The notes beneath the pieces were generated by a model. The model was not told where the DNA came from. It worked only from the letters and a program-made list of their open reading frames with translations, and ran no database searches. The translations under genes were made by a program, and so were the position numbers. Shown one piece after another: positions 7,063 through 15,199 of a DNA stretch of 30,644 nt. This stretch comes from CAZHUM01 sp046484045 (lineage in GTDB: Archaea; Thermoplasmatota; Thermoplasmata; Halarchaeoplasmatales; Halarchaeoplasmataceae): NCBI GenBank assembly GCA_046484045.1, contig JAWOBZ010000078.1, positions 1 through 30,644 of the forward strand, read 5' to 3'. How positions within the stretch are numbered: the first letter of the stretch is position 1; each line of letters begins with the position of its first letter.

Positions 7063-9668
7063 TCTTCTTCCGCCGGTGCAGGTTTCTTCATCATCATCAT
7101 AACAACGACTATTATTATTATGATCACGACGATCCCAATGCCTGCGTAGAGCATCATGTTCGAATCGGCGCCGCCATCTCCGTCGTCAGTTTCTTCTTCT
7201 CCGAGATCATTGTATTCATAACCTGGTGAAGAGTCGCCTGAGAAGGTTTCCGTCTTTGCTTCATCGAGGTCGTCGTGTTCTACAGTAACCGTGAAATCAA
7301 GGTCGTCGGGGTCTACTGTTGACATGATGGTGAATGTATATATTCCGTTGGTACCAGAGGTTTCAGTCTCGCTTTCTCCGTCCCAAGACAGGGTTACCGT
7401 TGCGTCGTTTACGAATTTATTGTTGACATCCTTTATCGGTCCAACTGTTATCTGGTATTCTTTTGCTTCTTCTTCCATCTCGATGGCTTCAGAAGCGGAT
7501 CCGGTGAATTCAACCTCTTTATCTAGGTAGCCTTCCATGCTCAACGATACTGTGAAATCTGTATCATCAGGATCGGGGTTCACTGTGAACGTTACCATGC
7601 CATCTTCGTCGGTCTGATCTTCCAATGTGATGGTTTCGTTCATGAACTCGTATGAAAATTCAACATCCACACCTAGTAAAGGCTCTTCGTCGAATTCCAC
7701 GGGACCTACGGTAACTTCGTATGGGTCCTCTAGAATGTATGTGTACGTGTCATCCGTTGGGTTTGAGAGTAAGCCTCTTTCAGCGTACGAGGGTATCTCG
7801 AAGTCCTCAACGGTGTAAACCGCGTAGTCTTCGTGGTATATCGTCAATGTGAAGGTCTCTCCGAACGGACTATCTTCGGGACCGTCTGCCGGAATAGATA
7901 TTCCAACATATCCTTCGGAATCCGTTGTTCCGGACCATGAACCGTCATCAATGCTCAGGGTTACTTCAGCGTTGGGAACGTTGTAATATACGTCATCATC
8001 TGCGTCATGGTACTGTACAGGACCCAATACAACTGTATAATCATCTCTCGGGTCTAGTTCCAAAGTGATATCGTATGTTCCTACTCCTTCATCTCCTTCC
8101 CACGTCTGTTCGTTCACCGTGTGATGTTCGGCGTGGGCGGTTACCGTCAACGGTTCCACCTGATCGAAGTTGCCTCTAAAGGAGAACGTACCATCTGCAT
8201 CGGTCACTTCTTTATCGACCGGAGTGTGCGAGAATGATACCTGTGCCCCTTCTATCGGGTCACCTGACTCAGAGCCAACGACGGTACCCTCAACGTTTGT
8301 GTATGCTGCGACTGAATACTCCGCGAAATCCACATTACCTGCTTCATCCGTTGTCAATAAAACGACTATCCATAACGCCCCACCATATGGGAAATCGAAT
8401 TCAACTTCTGTACCCTCGACTTCTTCATGTATAGTACCGGCACCATATAGTTCCGCATACTGTATCAATGTGGGTGCTTGCCATCCATATACACCTTTGA
8501 AGAAGTCCCAGTATATTGTTGCTTCAACCTTGTACCATGTGTGTGTGAGGTCATCATCACGCAGGTTGTCATCCCAATCGGTTACATTGAAGGGCTCCGG
8601 CTCACCTACTGTGACCTCTCTCTGTAAAGGTTCTTCCGATTCTATGGTAGGTGCTATGGTGTCACTAACGTTCACGATTTCGTTGTCTTCTGTCCAAACG
8701 TCATCGGTATCGTTGGCTTTGATGGTGTAGTTCAACTTCAGACCGCCTTCTGGGATCGTGATGTTATATTCATCAAAAGTACCCCAACCGGTCCAACTCA
8801 TGCTGTTAGCTTCGTAAGTTTCATCTTCATTTTCGTCCAAATAGGTCAGGTTGTATTCAAGATGTACTTCGTCAACTTTTACCATGTTGGTTACGATGTC
8901 GAAATCGAAGAAGAATTCTTCTTGTCCCGTGTATGGCACTCCCGTTCTATCGAACACTATGGGGCCATCCCCGTCGAACTCTGGGAAACTGACGGTCGCA
9001 TTATTATCTACTGTATCGTTGGCCCAGATCGAGTACTCGAAAAGGGTCACATTTTCCCAGATATCTACCGTTATGTTATAGTTCGGTTCGGTTCCGTCCA
9101 TCTGGACGTCGTGTGTTTCGTTGTATGTGTCGTTGTGCATGGTATAAGTCAGCAACACTTCATCAACGCCATCTCTGTTATCCGTAACAGTTGCGTTGAC
9201 TTCGTAGGTTTCATTCGCTAAGAACTCGCCTACGTAGTTGATGTCTATCTCTGGTGCTTTGTTGTCCATGATGCTTATCGTTTCAACATCAGTTTCCTCT
9301 GTGTTGCCGTCAACGTCCGTCGCGATGATCTGATATTCCATCTCATCCTCATCCAACGGTATCGTTATTTCACCTTCGTACACTTCAGTTGTTGAATCGT
9401 ATGACATTGGTGCGTGTTCATACGTATCCCATTCATCGAAGGTGTAGTTCGCTATTACCGACTCTATCGCCCAATCTTCAGTTTCAACGGTCGCGTTGAA
9501 TAAGAAGTCGTCTCCAGTGTATCCTGGTCCTTCAGTGTTGTCTGTAATTGTGAGCGGTCCGTCCTGTGCCGATGTCGTATTAGGCACAGCAAAAACCGCA
9601 ACAAATCCAGCGAACACTAGTGCAAAGGCTATCACTATGGCTTCTAACTTAGCTCTTTTTTTGTTCAT
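6882..9668 (-). CDS. large surface protein: Ig-like and carboxypeptidase-regulatory-like domains, one membrane anchor, Glu/Phe-repeat tail
   Basis: This is an unrecognised 928-residue cell-surface protein. A signal peptide spans about 1-34. Cadherin/Ig-like beta repeats follow (about 38-135, 137-230, 235-335, 340-455), then a carboxypeptidase regulatory-like domain (about 457-540, GTVVGSESGDPIEGAQVSFS), then three repeats that each open with V.(V/L)GP(V/I) (about 544, 650 and 740). A membrane segment lies at about 838-860. The last 68 residues are almost only Glu, Phe, Gly, Leu, Pro and Asp, with nine Phe in EEEF, PLF and DLF units. Topology puts the beta domains outside and the tail inside. 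Many N-x-S/T sequons are present. A S-layer-associated, adhesin or scaffold role is possible but unproven. Confidence 0.88.
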   Translation of the reverse strand: MNKKRAKLEAIVIAFALVFAGFVAVFAVPNTTSAQDGPLTITDNTEGPGYTGDDFLFNATVETEDWAIESVIANYTFDEWDTYEHAPMSYDSTTEVYEGEITIPLDEDEMEYQIIATDVDGNTEETDVETISIMDNKAPEIDINYVGEFLANETYEVNATVTDNRDGVDEVLLTYTMHNDTYNETHDVQMDGTEPNYNITVDIWENVTLFEYSIWANDTVDNNATVSFPEFDGDGPIVFDRTGVPYTGQEEFFFDFDIVTNMVKVDEVHLEYNLTYLDENEDETYEANSMSWTGWGTFDEYNITIPEGGLKLNYTIKANDTDDVWTEDNEIVNVSDTIAPTIESEEPLQREVTVGEPEPFNVTDWDDNLRDDDLTHTWYKVEATIYWDFFKGVYGWQAPTLIQYAELYGAGTIHEEVEGTEVEFDFPYGGALWIVVLLTTDEAGNVDFAEYSVAAYTNVEGTVVGSESGDPIEGAQVSFSHTPVDKEVTDADGTFSFRGNFDQVEPLTVTAHAEHHTVNEQTWEGDEGVGTYDITLELDPRDDYTVVLGPVQYHDADDDVYYNVPNAEVTLSIDDGSWSGTTDSEGYVGISIPADGPEDSPFGETFTLTIYHEDYAVYTVEDFEIPSYAERGLLSNPTDDTYTYILEDPYEVTVGPVEFDEEPLLGVDVEFSYEFMNETITLEDQTDEDGMVTFTVNPDPDDTDFTVSLSMEGYLDKEVEFTGSASEAIEMEEEAKEYQITVGPIKDVNNKFVNDATVTLSWDGESETETSGTNGIYTFTIMSTVDPDDLDFTVTVEHDDLDEAKTETFSGDSSPGYEYNDLGEEETDDGDGGADSNMMLYAGIGIVVIIIIIVVVMMMMKKPAPAEEEFGEEEFEEEEFEEEPLFEEEEEFGEEEEFGEEEEPLFEEEEEDLFEEEEEDLFEEEEEL

Positions 9669-9678
9669 ATATATCTAA

Positions 9679-9684
9679 GCCTCC
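9679..9684 (-). promoter_or_regulatory. ribosome binding site of the surface-protein gene
   Basis: On the minus strand, ggaggc lies 10 nt before the ATG at 9668 and fixes this start. Confidence 0.6.
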
Positions 9685-9717
9685 ATATTCAGTTCAATTC
9701 ATGAGAAAACTTATCCG

Positions 9718-9728
9718 TATATATAATT
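9718..9728 (-). promoter_or_regulatory. TATA box of the surface-protein gene
   Basis: The minus strand reads attatatatac with a purine run before it, about 55 nt upstream of the ATG. A start near 9697 would give a leader of about 29 nt containing the GGAGG site. Confidence 0.55.
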
Positions 9729-9833
9729 TTTCCTATTTTTCCGGTTGATAAAATACAACTGGGTGCCGGTTCAAAAAATATACTGGCTAAGGTTTATAGG
9801 GTGATACCCAGATGGCGTTTTTGCTGATTTTAC

Positions 9834-9848
9834 ATCCTTGTAAAGGAT
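9834..9848. repeat. 6-bp inverted repeat downstream of rtcB
   Basis: ATCCTT and AAGGAT arms separated by GTA form a perfect short hairpin 33-47 nt beyond the rtcB stop. It may help define the rtcB mRNA 3' end, although no strong T run follows. A weaker inverted repeat (GGGT/ACCC) lies at 9799-9809. Confidence 0.35.
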
Positions 9849-9880
9849 CACATAGTCTGACAATAGATTCTATCCGTCCT

Positions 9881-11338
9881 CTATCCTTTCATAACGCCTA
9901 TCGGCACCAATTTAGCCACGATCTCCGACAGACCTGCGTTGTGTGTGACCTCCACCACATTGTTTATGTCTTTGTAAGCATCCGTAGATTCCTCCAGCAG
10001 AACTTTGTTGCTGGCGGCCTTGACGTAGATGCCTTTTTCATCCATGCTCCTTTTGATCTTACCCACGTTGAATTTCTTCCTTGCTCCCGTCCTTGACATG
10101 ACCCTACCGGCACCGTGACACGTGGACCCCCAGCTCCTCTTCATGGAGTTCTTACTTCCCTTCAACACGTAGCTGGCTGTTCCCATATCTCCGGGAATCA
10201 GAACGGGTTGACCGATCTTCTTGTATCTTTTCGGCACCTCTTTTCTACCCGCTGGGAACGCTCTAGTGGCACCCTTCCGATGAACTATCAAGTCCTTCTT
10301 GCCGCCGTCCACGTCGTGCTCCTCCTTCTTCGCTATGTTGTGGCATACGTCGTACACGAGGTGCATACCCATGTCCTCGGCATCCTCCTCGAATACGTTC
10401 TCGAAGCTCTCACGGACCCAGTGCAGGATCAACTGTCTGTTGCTCCAAGCGTAGTTCGCCCCGCAGCTCATGGCGGCGAAGTAATCCTGGCCTTCCGGTG
10501 AATTGAAAGGAGCGCAAGCGAGCTGTTTATCCGGCAGAGAGATCTCGTATTTCCTTAGGGCCTTCTCCATCTTGCCGATGTAATCGGAGGCGATCTGATG
10601 TCCGCATCCACGTGAGCCAGTATGTATCATCGTGGTGACCATCCCTTCTTCGAGACCGAACGCCTTTGCGGCTTCTTCATCGAATATCTTCTCGACTTTT
10701 TGTACTTCTAGGAAGTGGTTACCTCCACCTAGAGTTCCAAGCTGCGGCTCCCCTCTCTGCTTGGCCTTCTGAGAAACCTTTTCGGAATCCGCACTGTCCA
10801 TCCTGCCGTTGTCTTCGATACGTTTTAGATCCTCCTCCCATCCGTAGCCCGCTTCGACGGCCCACTCGACCCCTCTATCTAGTACCTCGTTGAGCTCTCC
10901 TCGCTTGAGTTTGATCCTTGCCTTTTTACCTACACCGGCGGGGACGTTCTTGAAGACCTCGTTGATGATCGCTTTTATGTTATCACGGACTCGGTCCAAT
11001 TCCAGGTTCGTCGTCACGAGTCTTACACCGCAGTTGATGTCGTAGCCCACACCTCCTGGAGAGATCACACCTTCTTCAGCATCTAGGGCTGCAACTCCTC
11101 CTATAGGGAACCCGTAACCCCAGTGGATATCGGGCATGGCCATGGAGTGACCGACTATGCCGGGCAGTGTAGCCACGTTCGCTACCTGCTCCGGTGCATT
11201 ATCGTTCTTGATGGATTCGATCAATTTGTCATCTGCATAGATCCTTCCGTTCACCCTCATCCCGGATTTGTAACTCTTCGGTATCTCGTAAACGTAATCC
11301 GCTTTCTTCTCCAAAGGTCCTGTCCATCTCCTGCTCAT
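9881..11338 (-). CDS. rtcB: RNA-splicing ligase RtcB
   Basis: This GTP-dependent ligase joins 2',3'-cyclic phosphate or 3'-phosphate RNA ends to 5'-OH ends, chiefly tRNA halves after intron removal. It is full length (485 residues) and has no intein. Visible signatures are GGVGYDINCGVR with the metal-binding Cys (about 103), GGGNHFLE (204-211), HTGSRGCGHQ (239-248), the CHNIAKKE His (about 333) and the guanylated His in STCHGAGR (about 408). The ATG at 11338 follows hef by 66 nt on the same strand; a TATA-like run (aatattttaa) near 11374-11384 suggests a separate promoter. The cofactor archease is not in the window. Confidence 0.97.
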   Translation of the reverse strand: MSRRWTGPLEKKADYVYEIPKSYKSGMRVNGRIYADDKLIESIKNDNAPEQVANVATLPGIVGHSMAMPDIHWGYGFPIGGVAALDAEEGVISPGGVGYDINCGVRLVTTNLELDRVRDNIKAIINEVFKNVPAGVGKKARIKLKRGELNEVLDRGVEWAVEAGYGWEEDLKRIEDNGRMDSADSEKVSQKAKQRGEPQLGTLGGGNHFLEVQKVEKIFDEEAAKAFGLEEGMVTTMIHTGSRGCGHQIASDYIGKMEKALRKYEISLPDKQLACAPFNSPEGQDYFAAMSCGANYAWSNRQLILHWVRESFENVFEEDAEDMGMHLVYDVCHNIAKKEEHDVDGGKKDLIVHRKGATRAFPAGRKEVPKRYKKIGQPVLIPGDMGTASYVLKGSKNSMKRSWGSTCHGAGRVMSRTGARKKFNVGKIKRSMDEKGIYVKAASNKVLLEESTDAYKDINNVVEVTHNAGLSEIVAKLVPIGVMKG

Positions 11339-11404
11339 CTTATCATCTCGTTATCATTTAACAAACGACTTCGTTTAAAATATTTGTTGTTTAACGGCAA
11401 TATT

Positions 11405-13762
11405 TCATCGGATTATCTTGATTATCCTTTCTGCTGTAGATTGACCGATGCCCTTAACGTCTTTAAGCTCTTCTTCCGTGGCTTGGAATACTGCTCTCAC
11501 ACTGCCAAAGTGCTCGAGAAGTCGCTCTGCTAAAGTACCAGATACGTTCGGCAGCCCTTCCAGGATAAACTTTTTCGTATCTCTGTCTGAAAACGTTGAT
11601 TTATCCTTTCTCAAGCTGTAAGACCCCTTCTTCCTTTCCTTCCGCATGAGCATGGAGGTGATCAGAGATGCAGTCTCCTCCTCGTCTTTCGATGTTATCA
11701 CGGGTATGTTGAAGTCCACGGCCAAAGAGGCGAGGGCTCCGTAGATGGCTTTGTCGCTTATGTTCCTTCTTTCGTGGAGCCCCGTTCCCTCTAATATAAT
11801 AACTGGATGTTGGTAGTTTTGTGAGATCTTCTTCGCTTGGGTGAACAACCTGCCGTCCATGAGAGATTCTAGGAAGTCGTCAACTGATTTTCTCTCCACC
11901 GCGGTCTCCTCGGATATGATATAGTCGCCGACGGACAGTTGAGATGTACTGATTTTGATGTCCTTCCTAGCCAGTTCTCTCACCACCCTGCTGTTCTGCT
12001 CCCTGACGTCTATCGTAACGGTTTTTACTTCCTCTTCTTCCTTTTCTTTCCCCACACCCCCTTTTTCCTCCTTCCCTTCGAATTCAAAAAGTGATTTCTG
12101 ACCGCCCTTTTCTTTTCGACCTTTTTCGTCGATCAAATTCTCCCTTTTCAACTGCTTTTTGCTCTTCTTCCTGACCACCTTGTAATCCTCTTCTTTAACC
12201 TCTCCTTTTTTCCCGCCCCTCTTCATAGACTCGTCAACCTTTACCTTCCCCTCGAGTTCTTTTTTCAACTTATTCAGATTCCTCCACATCTTTTTCTCTT
12301 TGTTTTTACTCGCCCAGTAATACGCTTCGTCCCTGGTCTTCTTGGTGATCAATATGACCACCTTTCCCTTTCTCTTCCTGGCCGTTCTGCCCCTCCTCTG
12401 TATCGTCCTGATCTCCGATGGTACGGGCTCGTAGAAGACCACCAGGTCTGTAGCCGGTATATCTAGACCTTCCTCGCCTACGCTTGTCGCTACCAGTACA
12501 TTGTACGTCCCGCTCTCGAAATCGTCTATAGCTTGGATCTGCTCGCTCTGCTTCAACCCTTTATCTCCTTCCTTGTTGGTCTGACCGACAAAACGGGCTG
12601 GACGTACGCCTTCCAGTTCGGACAGTTCGTCACTCAGTTTCTGGGCGGTGTACCTGTAGGAGCTGAAAACTATAACCTTGGAATCCGGATAATTATCGAG
12701 CTGGCCCTTGACTATCTCCAGCGTTTTAGGTACCTTGGGGTGATCCTTCTCGACGTTCTTCAGCAGCGCGATCACCTCTTTCATCCGTGAGGAGTTCATC
12801 AACCTTTTAGCTGCTTTCGACCCCCCTCTGGAATCGGCCTCGTTCTTCAGCTTCTCGAGGTATTTTTCAAGGGCATCCGGTCCTTGTGTCTCTGCTTGAT
12901 CGATGGCATGATCCAGTTTCAAGCAGGAGGCGACTATGCTGGCTGCGTTGTAAAGAGACCCTTTTCCTCCCGAGTGTATTTCAGCTTGGATCTCACGCGT
13001 CGCTTTCAGAATATCCTTCCTTGATACCCTATCCGGTCTTTTTCCCTTTATGAACCCGTAATCCTGTAAACTTTTAACGTTGTCCTCAAGTATGGATTTC
13101 ATCCTCTGGACTATCCTCTTCTGTCTTGCCGGGAGACTAACGTCGATCCACTTCATCTCTCTTTCCTGTATGTAGTTGATTACATCTGGATCGTATTTCG
13201 TCCTGATCTCAACGTTGGTGAAATCCAGGTTTTCACAAACTTCCAGTATGTGCTCCTTCTCGCTGCCGGGAGATGCTGTGAGACCGAGGCTCAAACCAGT
13301 GTACTTTTCACCTATGAAAACGTAGGAGTAGCTGCCAACGCCCCTGTGTGCTTCGTCGAAGATGACCAGTGAAACGTCGTCCAAGTCTATCCTCTGGGCC
13401 ATCAAGTCGTTCCTTATCACCTGCGGTGTGGATACGATCACATCGTTCTCTCCCCATAATTCCTCCCTCTCGTCCGGTTTGACCTCTCCAGTGAATATCA
13501 CCGGTTCTCCGATGTCCAATAGTTCTTCGATATCACGAGCGTGTTGGCTGACCAAGGGTTTCGTGGGAGCTAAAAAAAGTATCTTCTTGTCCGGCTCTCT
13601 TTGCTCGATATCAGCCATCACCAGGAAAGCTATTATCGTCTTGCCCATACCCGTCGGTAGGACCACTAGAGTCGATACTTCCTTTGCCGCTTCGGCTATA
13701 TTCACCTGGTATGCCCTTTCCTCGATGGCACCTTCTTTTACCAGAGGATGTTCGTAACTCAC
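11405..13762 (-). CDS. hef: Hef helicase/XPF-family structure-specific nuclease
   Basis: This is a DNA repair enzyme acting at stalled forks and branched DNA. The N-terminal superfamily 2 helicase has PTGMGKT (about 36-42), DEAH (136-139), TASPGS (162-167) and QRRGRTAR (455-462). A highly charged linker (about 505-575) contains a PIP-box-like QKSLFEF. The XPF-type nuclease core has ERKSVDD (ERKxxxD, about 623-629), and tandem helix-hairpin-helix motifs end the protein (about 735-785). I prefer the GTG start at 13762 (785 residues). The in-frame TTG at 13771 sits only about 15 nt from the TATA-like box, and the family begins at the YEHPL segment. Both active sites look intact. Confidence 0.95.
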   Translation of the reverse strand: MSYEHPLVKEGAIEERAYQVNIAEAAKEVSTLVVLPTGMGKTIIAFLVMADIEQREPDKKILFLAPTKPLVSQHARDIEELLDIGEPVIFTGEVKPDEREELWGENDVIVSTPQVIRNDLMAQRIDLDDVSLVIFDEAHRGVGSYSYVFIGEKYTGLSLGLTASPGSEKEHILEVCENLDFTNVEIRTKYDPDVINYIQEREMKWIDVSLPARQKRIVQRMKSILEDNVKSLQDYGFIKGKRPDRVSRKDILKATREIQAEIHSGGKGSLYNAASIVASCLKLDHAIDQAETQGPDALEKYLEKLKNEADSRGGSKAAKRLMNSSRMKEVIALLKNVEKDHPKVPKTLEIVKGQLDNYPDSKVIVFSSYRYTAQKLSDELSELEGVRPARFVGQTNKEGDKGLKQSEQIQAIDDFESGTYNVLVATSVGEEGLDIPATDLVVFYEPVPSEIRTIQRRGRTARKRKGKVVILITKKTRDEAYYWASKNKEKKMWRNLNKLKKELEGKVKVDESMKRGGKKGEVKEEDYKVVRKKSKKQLKRENLIDEKGRKEKGGQKSLFEFEGKEEKGGVGKEKEEEEVKTVTIDVREQNSRVVRELARKDIKISTSQLSVGDYIISEETAVERKSVDDFLESLMDGRLFTQAKKISQNYQHPVIILEGTGLHERRNISDKAIYGALASLAVDFNIPVITSKDEEETASLITSMLMRKERKKGSYSLRKDKSTFSDRDTKKFILEGLPNVSGTLAERLLEHFGSVRAVFQATEEELKDVKGIGQSTAERIIKIIR

Positions 13763-13780
13763 ACTAACCAAAAGCCTATT

Positions 13781-13790
13781 GTTTTATTTC
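13781..13790 (-). promoter_or_regulatory. TATA-like box of hef
   Basis: The minus strand reads gaaataaaac about 24 nt upstream of the GTG at 13762. It supports a leaderless transcript and the shorter Hef N-terminus. Confidence 0.4.
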
Positions 13791-13822
13791 AAACCTTCGA
13801 GAAGGGTGGAGTAAAAGTGGGT

Positions 13823-14077
13823 TCATATACCCAGTTCTTCGTCGAGCTGTTCTTCCATCTCGCTACCCAGAGCCATCTCTTCCTCCCATTCGTCCAAGTT
13901 CTCCAGGACCTCCTTTAGTTTCCTAAGACAATCTATACAGATCCATTTGTTCCCTACTTGCTTTCCCGGCACTTTTTTGTAGGTTATCGTCTCACAGAAG
14001 AAACAGTGATGCATGTCCTCCGTTCGATGTTCTGCGTAGGCTTCCATCCTCTTGCCTTCGAGCAAACTGGAGATCAT
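13823..14077 (-). CDS. small zinc-binding (two CxxC) protein
   Basis: I do not recognise this family (84 residues from the ATG at 14077). Two pairs, HCFFC and CIDC, about 22 residues apart, look like a zinc ribbon, followed by an acidic helix. The frame stays open upstream and codes for a Lys/Glu/Asp-rich stretch (ADDKGKKEKEEQDPEDEKKEK) with no ATG, GTG or TTG in frame. A CTG at 14143 lies close to the transcription start predicted from a TATA box at 14174-14187, so the protein may be 22 residues longer. It may pair with hef or be a nucleic-acid-binding accessory; function is unknown. Confidence 0.7.
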   Translation of the reverse strand: MISSLLEGKRMEAYAEHRTEDMHHCFFCETITYKKVPGKQVGNKWICIDCLRKLKEVLENLDEWEEEMALGSEMEEQLDEELGI

Positions 14078-14173
14078 CTTCTCTTTCTTCTCGTCCTCGG
14101 GATCCTGTTCTTCCTTTTCTTTCTTGCCTTTATCGTCAGCCAGTGTAACACCTGTGCTTATGTTATACCTTCT

Positions 14174-14187
14174 ATTATATTTAAATT
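14174..14187 (-). promoter_or_regulatory. TATA box upstream of the zinc protein
   Basis: The minus strand reads aatttaaatataat, predicting a transcription start near 14154. This is about 77 nt before the ATG at 14077 but only about 11 nt before the CTG at 14143. Confidence 0.5.
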
Positions 14188-14221
14188 ATCCTTAAATCAC
14201 GAATAGACAAGGCAGAAAAAC

Positions 14222-14230
14222 AATTTATAG
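14222..14230 (+). promoter_or_regulatory. TATA box of RNase Z
   Basis: The sequence aatttatag is centred 28 nt before the ATG at 14254, fitting leaderless transcription. It is divergent from the minus-strand box about 45 nt to the left. Confidence 0.5.
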
Positions 14231-14253
14231 ATGAATACATAGCATAGAACATA

Positions 14254-15150
14254 ATGAAACTCATATTCTTGGGCACCGGAGGAAGCTATCCATCACCCCA
14301 GAGGAACGTCGTTTCCATAGCTCTCAAGGTGAACGGAGAGATGCTGCTCTTCGACTGTGGAGAGGGGACCCAGAGACAACTCATGAAGTCCTCGGCTTCC
14401 TTTATGGACGTGAACAAGGTGTTCATCACCCATTTCCACGGGGATCATATATTGGGTTTACCCGGGCTGATACAGAGCATGAACCTGAACGACCGTGAGA
14501 AAAAGTTAGAGATCTGCGGACCTAGAGGGACGGAGAAGATGCTACAGGTTCTTTTGCGGGTGGGATACTTCAGACCGAATTTTACCGTTTATGTTCAAGA
14601 TGTAAAACCCGGCGCTCGTCTGCGCTTCGATAAATATTCGGTTTCAGCCGTAGAGGCGGACCACAACGTCCCCTCACTGGCATTCGTCTTCCAGGAAAAG
14701 GAGAGACCCGGTAGGTTCGATAAACAGAAGGCACTTGATTTGGGCGTACCGGAAGGACCGCTTTTCGCCAAGATACAGCGGGGCGAGAGGGTAGAAGTGG
14801 AAGGAAAAACTATCCACCCAGGAGAGATATTAGGTCCTCCGAGAAGGGGCAGGAAAATAGTCTACTCAGGGGATACCAAGCCAAGCCCTATAATAGAGAA
14901 GGCGTCCATGGACGCCGATGTCCTTATTCACGAGGGGACATTGGAATCGGCACTGTCAGACAAAGCCCTGCAGTTCGACCACTCGACGGTAAAGCATGCT
15001 GCCGAGATCGCCGATAGAGCACGTGTGAAAAAGCTCTTCATCATCCATATCAGCCCTAGATACGATAAAGTCGAGGGTTTATTGAAGGAAGCGAGGGAGG
15101 TCTTTGAAGAGAGCTACATACCCTCAGACCTAGATGAATACGAGTTTTGA
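14254..15150 (+). CDS. rnz: ribonuclease Z (tRNA 3' endonuclease)
   Basis: This metallo-beta-lactamase-fold endonuclease removes the 3' trailer of tRNA precursors so that CCA can be added. At 298 residues it is the usual short (RNase Z-S) archaeal form. The zinc motif THFHGDH (His60, His62, Asp64, His65) follows the LGTGGSYPSP start and FDCGEGTQRQL. Further ligands lie in the EADHN (about 134-138), YSGDTKPS (about 208-215) and late HISPRY (about 264-269) segments. No SD is visible, so the transcript is probably leaderless. It is adjacent to, but divergent from, the hef/rtcB group. Confidence 0.96.
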   Translation: MKLIFLGTGGSYPSPQRNVVSIALKVNGEMLLFDCGEGTQRQLMKSSASFMDVNKVFITHFHGDHILGLPGLIQSMNLNDREKKLEICGPRGTEKMLQVLLRVGYFRPNFTVYVQDVKPGARLRFDKYSVSAVEADHNVPSLAFVFQEKERPGRFDKQKALDLGVPEGPLFAKIQRGERVEVEGKTIHPGEILGPPRRGRKIVYSGDTKPSPIIEKASMDADVLIHEGTLESALSDKALQFDHSTVKHAAEIADRARVKKLFIIHISPRYDKVEGLLKEAREVFEESYIPSDLDEYEF

Positions 15151-15160
15151 AATGGAAAAT

Positions 15161-15170
15161 CATAAAATAC
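15161..15170 (+). promoter_or_regulatory. TATA-like box of dacZ
   Basis: The sequence cataaaatac is centred 34 nt upstream of the ATG at 15200, suggesting dacZ has its own promoter in the short gap after RNase Z. Confidence 0.4.
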
Positions 15171-15199
15171 CGATGACCCTTTACCTTCGTCAATAACTC

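Noticed and set aside
6815..7229. Plus-strand frames rich in Leu or Phe over the repeat tract
   Set aside because: These are the complement of Glu codons in the tail of the 928-residue protein; overlapping repeat frames, not genes.
8170..8730. A 186-codon plus-strand frame opposite the surface protein
   Set aside because: It is Ser/Thr/Pro-rich low-complexity sequence produced by the complement of the acidic, Thr-rich gene; there is no start signal.
9669..9880. A possible tRNA or small RNA in the longest intergenic gap (a ggttcaaaa stretch and short inverted repeats)
   Set aside because: No T-arm, anticodon stem or acceptor pairing could be assembled; the stretch is explained by a promoter plus the rtcB 3' region.
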